Notes: generated by a model from the letters alone, not told the origin. Counted from the stretch's first letter, positions 23,455 to 32,639 are shown. The stretch: DNA of 64,000 nt from Siphonodentalium dalli (GCA_032622095.1 CP136067.1:123541030-123605029); one strand, 5' to 3'. A program made the numbers and translations.

Positions 23455-25854
23455 ATGGCCGAGAGCAAAGAAACCCCTACACAGGACTCTGGTGAGGAAG
23501 GAGCAGAGTTCGAGTTTTTCTGGCGAGCAGACTCAATTTACAGCCAGTGGCACATGTCCCCCATGAAGATCAATGGTGTAACATATAACTGTGCAGAACA
23601 ATTTATGATGCACCAAAAGGCGCTTCTTTTTGGTGATCAGAAAACAGCCGAGATCATCATGAAGACAAAGAAACCGAGACAACAGAAAGATCTCGGGAGG
23701 AAAGTACACAATTTCGACCAGAAGAAATGGGACGAAACCTGTTTTGACATAGTCAAACGCGGAAGTATTGCCAAGTTTAGCCAAAATTCTGAATTGAAAG
23801 AAGAAATTCTCGCGACGAGACCAAAGACCCTGGTGGAGGCGAGCCCTGTTGATAGAATCTGGGGAATTGGTTTAGCGGTCGACAATCCATTAGCATGGAA
23901 GAAAGAGACGTGGGAAGGACAAAATCTCTTGGGTTATGCATTGACTGAAGCTCGCGAAGAAATTGCAAAGGAAAGTAATGACGGCGATTCCAAATGTAAC
24001 AGCGCAGAGAACCCAAGACAGGACTCTGCTGTTGGTAAGGCGGGGTTCGTGTTTTTCTGGCGAGCAGACTCAATTTACAGCCAGTGGCACATATCCCCCA
24101 TGATGGTCGATGGTGTAACATATAACTGTTCAGAACAATTTATGATGCACCAAAAGTCGCTTCTTTGTGGTGATCAGAACACAGCCGAGATCATCATGCA
24201 GACAAAGAACCCAAGAAAACAGAAAGATCTCGGGAGGAAAGTACAAAATTTCGACCAGAAGAAATGGGACGAACGCTGTTTCGACATAGTAAAACGCGGA
24301 AGTATAGCCAAGTTTAGCCAAAATTCTGAATTGAAAGAAGAAATTCTCGCAACAAGACCAAAGACCTTGGTGGAGGCGAGCCCCCATGATAGAATCTGGG
24401 GAATTGGTTTAGCGGCCGAAAATCCATTAGCACGGAAGAAAGAGACTTGGGAAGGACAGAATCTCTTGGGATATGCATTGACTGAAGCGCGTGATGAAAT
24501 TGCAAAGGAAAGTAATGACGACGATTCAACATGTGAAAGCGAAGAGAACCCAACAGGGCCAACACATGACTCTACTGTGGGGTATGTAATGACTGAGGCG
24601 CGTGGTGAAATTGCAAAGGAAAGTAATGACGACGATTCAAAATGTGAAAGCACAGAGAACATAAGAAATGACTCTGCTGTCGGTGAAGCAGAGTTCGTGT
24701 TTTTCTGGCGGGCAGACTCAATTTACAGCCAGTGGCACATGTCCCCCGTGATGGTCGATGGTGTAACATATAACTGTTCAGAACAATTTATGATGCACCA
24801 AAAGGCGCTTCTTTTTGGTGATAATAAAACAGCCGAGATCATCATGCAGACAAAGGACCCGAGAAAACAGAAAGATCTCGGGAGGAAAGTACAAAATTTC
24901 GACCAGAAGAAATGGGACAAAACATGTTTCGACATAGTAAAACGCGGAAGTATAGCCAAGTTTAGCCAAAATTCTGAATTGAAAGAAGAAATTCTCGCAA
25001 CAAGACCAAAGACCTTGGTGGAGGCGAGCCCCCATGATAGAATCTGGGGAATTGGTTTAACTGCCGAAAATCCATTAGCATGGAAGAAAGAGACGTGGGA
25101 AGGACAGAATCTCTTGGGATATGCATTGACTGAAGCGCGTGACGAAATTGCAAAAGAAAGTAATGGCGGCGATTCAAAATGTGAAAGCGCAGAGAACCCA
25201 AGACAGGACTCTGCTGTTGGTAAAACAGGGTTCGTATTTTTCTGGCGGGCAGACTCAATTTACAGCCAGTGGCACATGTCCCCCATGAAAGTCGATGGTG
25301 TAACATATAACTGTTCAGAACAATTTATGATGCACCAAAAGGCGCTTCTTTTTGGTGATAATAAAACAGCCGAGATCATCATGCAGACAAAGGACCCGAG
25401 AAAACAGAAAGATCTCGGGAGGAAAGTACAAAATTTCGACCAGAAGAAATGGGACAAAACATGTTTCGACATAGTAAAACGCGGAAGTATAGCCAAGTTT
25501 AGCCAAAATTCTGAATTGAAAGAAGAAATTCTCGCAACGAGACCAAAGACCTTGGTCGAGGCGAGCCCCCATGATAGAATCTGGGGAATTGGTTTAGCTG
25601 CCGAAAATCCATTAGCATGGAAGAAAGAGACGTGGGAAGGACAAAATCTCTTGGGTTATGCATTGACTGAATCGCGTGACGAAATTGCAAAGCAAAGTTA
25701 TGACGATTCAAAATGCCAGAGCGAAGAGAACCCAACACTAGACTCTGCTGCGCGTGGTGAAATTACAAAGGAAAGTAATGACGACAATTCAAAATGTGAA
25801 AGCGAAGAGAACCCAACATCCGACTCGGCTGTGGGGTATGTAATGATTGCATGA
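23455..25854 (+). CDS. Four-domain NADAR (YbiA-like) protein, single exon
   Basis: This 799-residue intronless ORF contains four near-identical NADAR (DUF1768/YbiA) domains at about residues 20-170, 198-349, 413-565 and 592-743. Each shows FFWRADSIYSQWH.SP, the family Glu motif NC(A/S)EQFMMHQK, KDLGRKV.NFDQKKWD, KFSQNSELKEEILATRP, LVEASP.DRIWGIGL and NLLGYALTEAR. Known NADARs hydrolyse N-glycosidic bonds of ADP-ribose-type or riboflavin-precursor substrates, and some remove ADP-ribose from guanine. The linkers repeat AKESNDDDSKCESEENP. Domain 2 differs in places (LARKKETW for LAWKKETW; CGDQNT for FGDQKT). No signal peptide or membrane segment is seen, so it is probably cytosolic or nuclear. 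The lack of introns suggests retrocopy or transfer ancestry. Confidence 0.93.
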   Translation: MAESKETPTQDSGEEGAEFEFFWRADSIYSQWHMSPMKINGVTYNCAEQFMMHQKALLFGDQKTAEIIMKTKKPRQQKDLGRKVHNFDQKKWDETCFDIVKRGSIAKFSQNSELKEEILATRPKTLVEASPVDRIWGIGLAVDNPLAWKKETWEGQNLLGYALTEAREEIAKESNDGDSKCNSAENPRQDSAVGKAGFVFFWRADSIYSQWHISPMMVDGVTYNCSEQFMMHQKSLLCGDQNTAEIIMQTKNPRKQKDLGRKVQNFDQKKWDERCFDIVKRGSIAKFSQNSELKEEILATRPKTLVEASPHDRIWGIGLAAENPLARKKETWEGQNLLGYALTEARDEIAKESNDDDSTCESEENPTGPTHDSTVGYVMTEARGEIAKESNDDDSKCESTENIRNDSAVGEAEFVFFWRADSIYSQWHMSPVMVDGVTYNCSEQFMMHQKALLFGDNKTAEIIMQTKDPRKQKDLGRKVQNFDQKKWDKTCFDIVKRGSIAKFSQNSELKEEILATRPKTLVEASPHDRIWGIGLTAENPLAWKKETWEGQNLLGYALTEARDEIAKESNGGDSKCESAENPRQDSAVGKTGFVFFWRADSIYSQWHMSPMKVDGVTYNCSEQFMMHQKALLFGDNKTAEIIMQTKDPRKQKDLGRKVQNFDQKKWDKTCFDIVKRGSIAKFSQNSELKEEILATRPKTLVEASPHDRIWGIGLAAENPLAWKKETWEGQNLLGYALTESRDEIAKQSYDDSKCQSEENPTLDSAARGEITKESNDDNSKCESEENPTSDSAVGYVMIA

Positions 25855-26215
25855 AGCGCGTTGTGAAATTGCAAAGGAAAGTAATGGCAACGATTCAAAA
25901 TGTGAAAGCGAAGAGAACCCAACACATAACTCTGCTGTGTGGTATGTACTGACTGAAGCGCGTGATGCAAAGGAAAGTAATGACAACGATTCAAAATGTG
26001 AAAGCGAAGAGAACCCAACACATATATAACTCTGCTGTGGGGTATGCAATGACTGAAGCGCGTGGTGCAAAGGAAAGTAATGACGACGATTCAAAATGTG
26101 AAAGCGAAGAGAATCCAACACATGACTCAGCTGTGGGGTATATGCATTGACTGAAGCGCGTGATGGAATTGCAAAGGAAAGTAATGACGATGATTCAAAA
26201 TTATCACATATATAC
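25838..26215 (+). pseudogene. Decayed continuation of the NADAR linker repeat past the stop
   Basis: The DNA repeat that codes the linkers (GCGCGTGATGAAATTGCAAA, GGAAAGTAATGACGACGATT, TGTGAAAGCGAAGAGAACCC) continues for about four more units after the stop at 25852-25854. A small insertion (ATGATTGCATGAAG in place of ATGACTGAAG) creates that stop. A further indel (CACATATATAACTC in place of CACATGACTC) near 26022 breaks a second frame. Reading resumes in other frames as EARCEIAKESNGNDSKC and EARGAKESNDDDSKC. It is therefore a coding minisatellite that has outrun its frame. Confidence 0.75.
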
Positions 26216-26527
26216 ACTATATATACAAGCGATTCGATTCATCCGTGTGTTTGTTCAGAACATTGAAGGATCTATACTTCGTCAGAGGCAAATTATCGTA
26301 CTAATTTATCAGCATGCGTGCATGCAGTCTGGCAAATGTGAACGCAGGGAATTTTTCGAAAACGTACTGGGAATACATGCACATACATGCATTGTATAAC
26401 TTTTGTATAATTATGTTTACGTCATGCATGGCACGCATGTGTTTGGAACAAGAGATATTTCTCCGAATTATTTTTGTCGACAGAAAGAAAGGCATAATTA
26501 TGCGACTTGCAAGTTTTTTTTACGTAA
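26216..26527. other. Spacer between the NADAR repeat and the LINE
   Basis: AT-rich, with several ATGCATGC-type alternations (26310-26395). No gene is recognised. GGCATAATT at 26491-26499 matches nine bases just after the LINE tail (29141-29149) and may be a target-site duplication, but the match is short and AT-rich. Confidence 0.4.
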
Positions 26528-29139
26528 TTAAATTACATATTTCGTCGCATAAATGAAGATGAGGAGGATATACTTAACGGTTGGACCGACCATTTCAGCA
26601 ATCTTGCCACCCCAGAGGAAAATTCTGCCTTCAGTAAGGAATTTGATGAGACAGTTAAAATGGAGCAGCTGGTAATCCAATCCATAGTTGAAGCCGAAGC
26701 TGAAGATACCTCACTGTCGCCAGTAGTCGACCCCTCTGAAGTTGATAGGGCTATACGTAGACTGTCTAATGGAAAAGCTGCTGATTACCTTGGATTGACA
26801 GCCGAGCATCTCAAACTCGGGGGTTGGAGTATTACTTGTGCAGTCACGGACATCATTAACGACATAGTGGTTCTCAAATCTGTTCCTGAAATCCTGAAGG
26901 ATGGACTCTTAACACCAATACTCAAGAAAGAAAAGGATAAGAATCTGCCAGGAAATTACAGGGGAATTACAGTAACACCAGTAATAAGTAAAATTCTAGA
27001 GGACATCATTTACAAACGAATATGCAACACCCTGAACAACTCACAAAATCAACTACAATCTGGCTTCACGGAAAACAGCTCGCCAGCCCATGCAGCTCTA
27101 ATAGTTTCCGAGGTAATAAATGAATCCAAAGAGATGAAAAAGCCCATTGCTCTGGTGACGCTGGACGCTGCCAAAGCCTTCGACAAAGTGAGCCATCACC
27201 ATCTTATGAGGAAACTATTTCACAGCGGGGTGAGAGGTACCATGTGGATCCTCATCAACATGCTACAAACTCAAGCATGCACGCGGATCAAATGGAATGG
27301 ACTACTTGGCGACACATTCAACACTGGTCAAGGTATTCGACAAGGGGCTAAACTCTCACCAGCACTATATAAAAGATATAACAACGATCTCATCAATACT
27401 CTGGAGTCAAATAGGATCGGAGCTTCCATTGGCAGTATCTACCTTGGTGCTCCTGTAGTAGCCGATGACATAGCAATACTAGCGACAAACCCGGAGGATT
27501 TACAACTCTCACTCGACACAGTACACAATATCTCCTCTAAAGATAGAGTGACGATCAACCCTACGAAAAGCGACATTGTTATCTTCAATGCATCCAAAAA
27601 GAGAATGAATGAGCACGATGAATGGATGATGGGAGAAGATACAATCAGAGAGACAAACAGAACGGTACATCTGGGGTTGACCCGCTCTAATCAAAAGAGT
27701 GATATGATAGACCAACGGATCCAGAAAGGTAGAAGATCTCTGTATGCTATCCTGGGAGCAGGCCTACATGGGAAGAATGGAATTAACCCATACCTATCAT
27801 ACAGGCTGTATACCTTGTTTGGTAGACCACGGATTACTTACGGGCTGGAAGTGATGACACTACTTGAAGGAGAGCAGCAAGCTCTGAAGAAATACGAAAT
27901 GGGTCTTATCAAGGATTTGCAAAATTTACCATCCAGATGTCCGAACGTTGCAGCCTATATGCTTGTGGGTACCCTCCCGATCACGGCCAGTATAGAAAAG
28001 AATGCCTTAACACTGTTCCATAGAGTGGCTATGCGAGTTAACTCACCCGAGCATAAACTTGCCAACAGACAGCTTGCTGTTAAGGACATCGGTGACAGAA
28101 GCTGGTTTTCATACATAAGAAGAGTGCTGGATAAATACCAACTCCCATCCGCCTTCGACATTATTAAGAATCCTCTGGACAAGGCAACTTGGAAAAGACA
28201 GATGGACTCAGCTGTCGATAGCTATTTCAACACATTATGGACCGAGGAGATGCAAAGTAAACCTTCGTTGAGATTTTTAAGTCTACAAAGTCACCCGACA
28301 GCTGAGAGTCATACACTATGGAAGAGCGTACCAGCAAATGAAAGGGAAGTGAAGAAGGCGATGGTGAAAGCAAAACTAGTCACGGGAACATACATACTTC
28401 AAGCAAATAGACACCAATTCAACCAGTTTGAAGTCTCTCCAACCTGTCTGCTATGTAAGGAAAAGCCAGAAAATCGTGAGCACTTTCTTCTTGAGTGCTC
28501 AGCTAGTGAAGAAGTTCGAAGTAATCACATTAAGGCGATGAAGAATCTACTTTCCAATGGTTGCTGTCCAGATGTTGCAGAGGAGATTAGTTGTTCTGAA
28601 CAGTTAATGCTGCACTGCTTACTCGACTGTACCCATATTAGAATTTCCAACCTAATCGGTAATAACTGGGACCTGGTTCAAAAGATCGAACATATCAGTC
28701 GAGCAATGATTTTCGAGCTGCATAATTTCCGAGCAGCTACCATTAGCAAACAGACGTAAGGTGACAACCAAGGCAATCAAAATCTAATCATGGACTCAAG
28801 TCAAATTTCATTGTTTGATTTAATTGAAGATTATACTAACTACTAGCACTAACGACTACAAATCATTAACTCTCTGAAATAGTGCATAATCTATGCTCGA
28901 TACTAACCTCTATCAATCTAATATAATAGTGGTATATAGTATACATGTATGTGCGGTAATACTTGCGGAACTCTCTCCTGCTATTCTTGGAAAATTCTTC
29001 CTACATTCCTTCTGACTATCTACTGCTGCTGGAAACTAATCCTCTTACCAGAAACTGATCAGCAGTCGATATTGTGTACCTGTTTAATACAGGGTTCTCC
29101 GAAGACAACGGAGGAAATTACAACCAACCAACCAACCAA
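26528..29139 (+). mobile_element. 5'-truncated LINE with an intact RT-to-C-terminus ORF
   Basis: Coding homology begins near 26546 (RINEDEEDILNGWTDHFS), upstream of the first ATG, so the 5' half of the element (ORF1 and endonuclease) is missing. The ORF runs to 28759, followed by a ~330-bp 3' UTR, a terminal hairpin (CTCCG-AAGACAA-CGGAG, 29097-29113), GGAAATTACA, and a (CAAC)n tail ending about 29139. The last ~30 bp before the tail match the divergent LINE at 21.7 kb. CR1, RTE and L2-like clades use such short tails; I cannot place the clade. Confidence 0.88.
26660..28759 (+). CDS. Reverse transcriptase ORF of the LINE (5'-truncated)
   Basis: The frame is open from 26528; the ATG at 26660 is simply the first in-frame Met, inside the pre-RT region. 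From that Met: the fingers region has NGKAADYLGLTAEHLKLGG (~38-56) and PGNYRGITVTPVISKILE (~97-114); motif A is LVTLDAAKAFDKVSHHHL with the Asp at ~169; motif B is TGQGIRQGAKLSP (~222-234); motif C is VVADD (~266-270) instead of Y/FADD. The thumb and C-terminal region carries GAGLHGKNG and the knuckle CLLCKEKPENREHFLLEC (CX2CX8HX4C). There is no stop or frameshift through 699 codons. It could still give an enzyme fragment, but without the endonuclease it is not autonomous. Confidence 0.85.
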   Translation: MEQLVIQSIVEAEAEDTSLSPVVDPSEVDRAIRRLSNGKAADYLGLTAEHLKLGGWSITCAVTDIINDIVVLKSVPEILKDGLLTPILKKEKDKNLPGNYRGITVTPVISKILEDIIYKRICNTLNNSQNQLQSGFTENSSPAHAALIVSEVINESKEMKKPIALVTLDAAKAFDKVSHHHLMRKLFHSGVRGTMWILINMLQTQACTRIKWNGLLGDTFNTGQGIRQGAKLSPALYKRYNNDLINTLESNRIGASIGSIYLGAPVVADDIAILATNPEDLQLSLDTVHNISSKDRVTINPTKSDIVIFNASKKRMNEHDEWMMGEDTIRETNRTVHLGLTRSNQKSDMIDQRIQKGRRSLYAILGAGLHGKNGINPYLSYRLYTLFGRPRITYGLEVMTLLEGEQQALKKYEMGLIKDLQNLPSRCPNVAAYMLVGTLPITASIEKNALTLFHRVAMRVNSPEHKLANRQLAVKDIGDRSWFSYIRRVLDKYQLPSAFDIIKNPLDKATWKRQMDSAVDSYFNTLWTEEMQSKPSLRFLSLQSHPTAESHTLWKSVPANEREVKKAMVKAKLVTGTYILQANRHQFNQFEVSPTCLLCKEKPENREHFLLECSASEEVRSNHIKAMKNLLSNGCCPDVAEEISCSEQLMLHCLLDCTHIRISNLIGNNWDLVQKIEHISRAMIFELHNFRAATISKQT

Positions 29140-29141
29140 TG

Positions 29142-30051
29142 GCATAATTTGGGTCCGTGAAGTTAGCACAACATTCAACATTCAACATTCGTTCAACATT
29201 CGTGTTAAGTTGGCACAACATTCAACATTCGTTCAACATTCGACTTTTCTTGTACATAAGTTTTTTTTAACGTGAATGGATTAAGTAGGTCGTATATATA
29301 GCACCCCTATCAAAATTTGAGTATTCGATACTTCGATGCTCATTTTTGAGGAATTTTAATTCCGGTAGAGATAGAGGGCACACTCTGTTCAACATTCGCC
29401 AACGAAAACCACACATGCTATAGGCGTGGGGCATATGGAGAATTAAAGAATCATCAGGGCACACATCCCTGAAAATATGGGCCCAATCCGACCATGCGTA
29501 TATGATGTGCCCTCTCTCTATCTACCGGAATTAAAAATCCTCAAAAATGAGCATCGAAGTATCGAATACTCTATTTTGATAGGGGTGTCATATATACGAC
29601 CCATGCACTTAATCTATATATTCACGTTACAAAAAGTATGTACAAGATGAATGTTGAACGAATGTTGAATGTTGTGCCAACTTCACACGCATGTTGAACG
29701 GATGTTGAATGTGCTCTCTGTTCAACATTCGCCAGCGAAAACCACACAACATGCTAGGCGTACAACCCCTGCATATATATGGGCCCGATCCTATCAAGCG
29801 TATACATACACGATGTGCCCCTCTCTCTACCGGAATTAAAATTCCTCAAAAATGAGCATCGAAGTATCGAATACTCTAATTTTATAGGGGTGCTATATAT
29901 ACGACCCACTTGATCCATTCACGTTAAAAAAAACTTATGTACAAGACAAATCGAATGTTGAACAAATGTTGAATGTTGTGCCAACTTCACACGAATGTTG
30001 AACGAATAATTATGTTGAATGTTGTGCTAACTTCACGGACCCGCATAATTT
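29142..30051. mobile_element. Mutator-like (MULE) foldback element with 9-bp TSD
   Basis: Long inverted termini begin GGGTCCGTGAAGTTAGCAC (29151) and end, inverted, at 30042 with GTGCTAACTTCACGGACCC. They are flanked by perfect 9-bp repeats GCATAATTT (29142-29150 and 30043-30051). The arms (~230 bp) contain reiterated CAACATTCGTTCAACATTCG, a CCTATCAAAAT block and GATACTTCGATGCTCATTTT. The interior holds an extra tandem copy of one arm (29384-29700 and 29716-30042). No transposase is present. G-rich ends plus a 9-bp duplication are typical of Mutator-like elements. Confidence 0.85.
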
Positions 30052-31692
30052 TGTATGTATTCAAGATAATTACATTGCATGTATTTCTAAAATGAGGGGT
30101 CTGTAAATATTCCAAGCAAATGCTGAACCAATTATTTTTCCACCAGTGAAGTAGCTCACATGCCCCCTCCCCCTGTCCGACCAGACTGATTGAAATACAG
30201 GCTATTGGACAATCTGCGCTTTCCGTTCATGGATTGATTGTTTTGTTCTTATAGCCCTTTCTTTGCTAAATGGATTATACTATTCAGTTATATATAAGAA
30301 CATTGGAAGGGTTTATTATAATCATGTGGAGGGACGTCCAGGTAATATAAGCAGACGACGGACATACGAACAGATATTTTAAGTGCAGAATAATTCATAT
30401 TCCTTGGTGTTGTTGAACGTATCAGCTGGACAGCTCATATATACAATGAGTATTTAGTAAAGAAAGGGCTAAGAGATTTGCTGTCCGATTTAACAACACA
30501 TTAGTCAAACGGGGAAATTGTCTGATTGTCACACTAAAACCAGCTAAGATATTGGGATAGCGAGATGTAATCTCGCTATACCAATATCTTATAACTGGTT
30601 TTAGTACGAGCAGACTACAATTAATTAAATACATGAAAATCAACTAACCTTTATAGTATGGTCATTGTATGTGGAAAATGGGGTTGACCCAGAATAAATT
30701 GATGAAGAGGCGATTTTGGTATCATTAGATTGGGGAAGATATAATATAATATATCCAAAAGTACTTTGGGGAAAATCCAGGATCCAAGATAGCGTCCAAC
30801 ATGGCCTCCGTTAGCCAAAGAGATACTGACTGAGATTGATTAGATTTTTTGAGAGAAACTTTTGTGAAATATATACAAATGAATACCTCTGTGTGATAAC
30901 ATGCAAGCTCCAATTATAAACTCACTTAGAACACCCCACCCAAGATGACTGCCAAAATGTTCACCGGAAATGAAAAAATATACTATTTTCGACTCATTTC
31001 TTCATATCAGTTTTTTTGCTTTTTGGAAATGGAGAAAAATTGGTATATTTGTTTCATTTGTCTTGTTAAATGAGCTATCAATGATCTGTGCCATCATTTA
31101 GGTTTCAATTTACTCCGGTCCTTTAGTATTTTAAAGAATGCGGTAAGAGATTTTACCAAAAATCGGCTTTGGGGTTCTGGTCACATTTGATAGGCAATGA
31201 GCAGAACTTGGCGAGAAAAGTGAGAATTTTTATTACTTATGAACATTCCATCTCAATGGGACCGAAAAAATAACTTTGATCCAATATGGCTGCCAAAATG
31301 GAAGACAAAATATAGAAAATGTTAAAATTTGCCCCAGCATGCCATATAATACATGTTGCTTGAAAGTTGTGGCCGGTGGATGTAATTGGATAGTTGGCCA
31401 ATACATATGCCTTGTGTACATTCAAAGCTAATATTTGCCCATATATTTGCTGGAAACGATCAGAATCGTAGTTATACGTAGAAATTTACACTGTGGTTGC
31501 AATATTATACAGATTCGCAAGTGGCTCAATTCTACGTTTGCCTTGGGTGTGAATCTGTTTATAAATATGTCATAACCCGCTTGGGTATCTATACCGGTAC
31601 ACGAAATACAGCGGCATAATTATGACATATGATATACCGTACGCACCAATCCAATGTTCTGGATAAATTACTATATATTAGGTTGGGTCATT

Positions 31693-31695
<3 letters not shown>
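30052..31695. other. Repeat-derived region with a hairpin and degenerate tandem units
   Basis: A ~66-bp hairpin at about 30536-30602 (AACCAGCTAAGATATTGGGA with its inverted copy) has a related fragment at 60070. From 30660 to 31450, loosely repeated blocks carry ATCCAAGATAGCGTCCAACA, CCAATATGGCTGCCAAAATG and related AAGATGGC-like words, resembling a highly diverged relative of the satellite family. No coding exon is recognised. Confidence 0.45.

Positions 31696-31759
<64 letters not shown>
31696..31759. repeat. (GA)n microsatellite
   Basis: A perfect dinucleotide GA tract of about 63 bp. It lies about 45 bp beyond the stop codon of the candidate minus-strand exon at 31805-31987. Confidence 0.95.
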
Positions 31760-31761
<2 letters not shown>

Positions 31762-31804
31762 CCTCTTGAACATGGGGGAACAAAGATGAGCTGACAAAAG
31801 AGGC

Positions 31805-31987
31805 TCAGGCTGCTGTCCCAATGAACATTAAGTAAATGAAATCCTTGATGTTGTAATTTGATGAATCGGACAGAACATCTTTAAGATGCCGACCACGTTT
31901 GCAGAGCACCCGACAATCTTGGCCGAACCCATAGTGGTGTTCTCGTTTTAGATACATATTTGTTGTTCTCCGGTCAAACCATATTTT
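31805..31987 (-). CDS. Candidate terminal exon of an unrecognised gene or transposase
   Basis: A minus-strand frame opens directly after an acceptor-like CCCATTGCAG and encodes KIWFDRRTTNMYLKREH, GFGQDCRVLCKRGRHLKD, NYNIKDFIYLMFIGTAA, then a stop. The composition is protein-like (basic, with two Cys in DCRVLCKRG), and the good 3' splice site makes it a plausible last exon. I recognise no family, and no upstream exon was identified. It could equally be a relic of a transposon gene. Confidence 0.3.
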   Translation of the reverse strand, partial: KIWFDRRTTNMYLKREHHYGFGQDCRVLCKRGRHLKDVLSDSSNYNIKDFIYLMFIGTAA

Positions 31988-32217
31988 CTGCAATGGGGAT
32001 CACTGACACCATCGTGAGTTAACTGTTTTCCGATAACTATTTATTAATCTACAAAATGACACCGCTATCTAATCTTCAATATCGAGTTTAAGTACAGTTT
32101 TTATTCTTTCTAATTTATAAGTTGTCTATTTTCGTTGTAATTTGATTATTTGGGCGTGGCTAACAGTGTTCACTGAATATATAAATTCATCACATGCCTT
32201 CTAAACAGTGACGCTAA

Positions 32218-32633
32218 TGGGGTCGTTGTCGTAACGTTTTATACATAAATGCACACCGTGTGCATTTATGTACATAAATGCACACCAGTCTCAGTCGGCG
32301 CGAGATTGAAACGTTACCGTAAATAATTGCCGTCTGCTTCAAGCCTTCAATTCATAACTATTTGTCTTCCGAAGTTCTGATAAAGCCATTCTTTTATCAC
32401 AATTATCGAAACTGCAATAAGATTGGTCATCGGTCGCATATTTTTCTTAGTATATAACAGGGACGGAAAGAACTGCTTGGTTGTTTGGTCGATGAACGGA
32501 AGAAAATAAACTTACAAAAAATATCAAAACGTGTGCATTTATGTAGAAAACACTACGACAATGACCCTTGTCACATGACACTACGCGAGACTGGTGTGCA
32601 TCTATGTATAAAACATTACGACAACGACCCCAT
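32218..32633. repeat. Foldback element with GTGTGCATTTATGTA repeats
   Basis: Arms TGGGGTCGTTGTCGTAACG and the inverted ATTACGACAACGACCCCA enclose several copies of ACATAAATGCACACC. A weaker outer inverted pair (CTTCTAAACAGTGAC near 32198 and TCACTGTTTAGAAG near 32691) surrounds it. No coding potential or clear duplication. Confidence 0.6.
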
Positions 32634-32639
32634 CAGCAA

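Noticed and set aside
23533-25738. Several minus-strand frames of 80-160 codons over the NADAR gene
   Set aside because: They are antisense shadows that recur because the sense domains are repeated; they have no independent support.
25855-26215. Possible additional exon(s) of the NADAR gene using the post-stop repeats
   Set aside because: No intron with GT-AG signals is needed or seen. The frame breaks are simple indels in the repeat, so decay explains it better.
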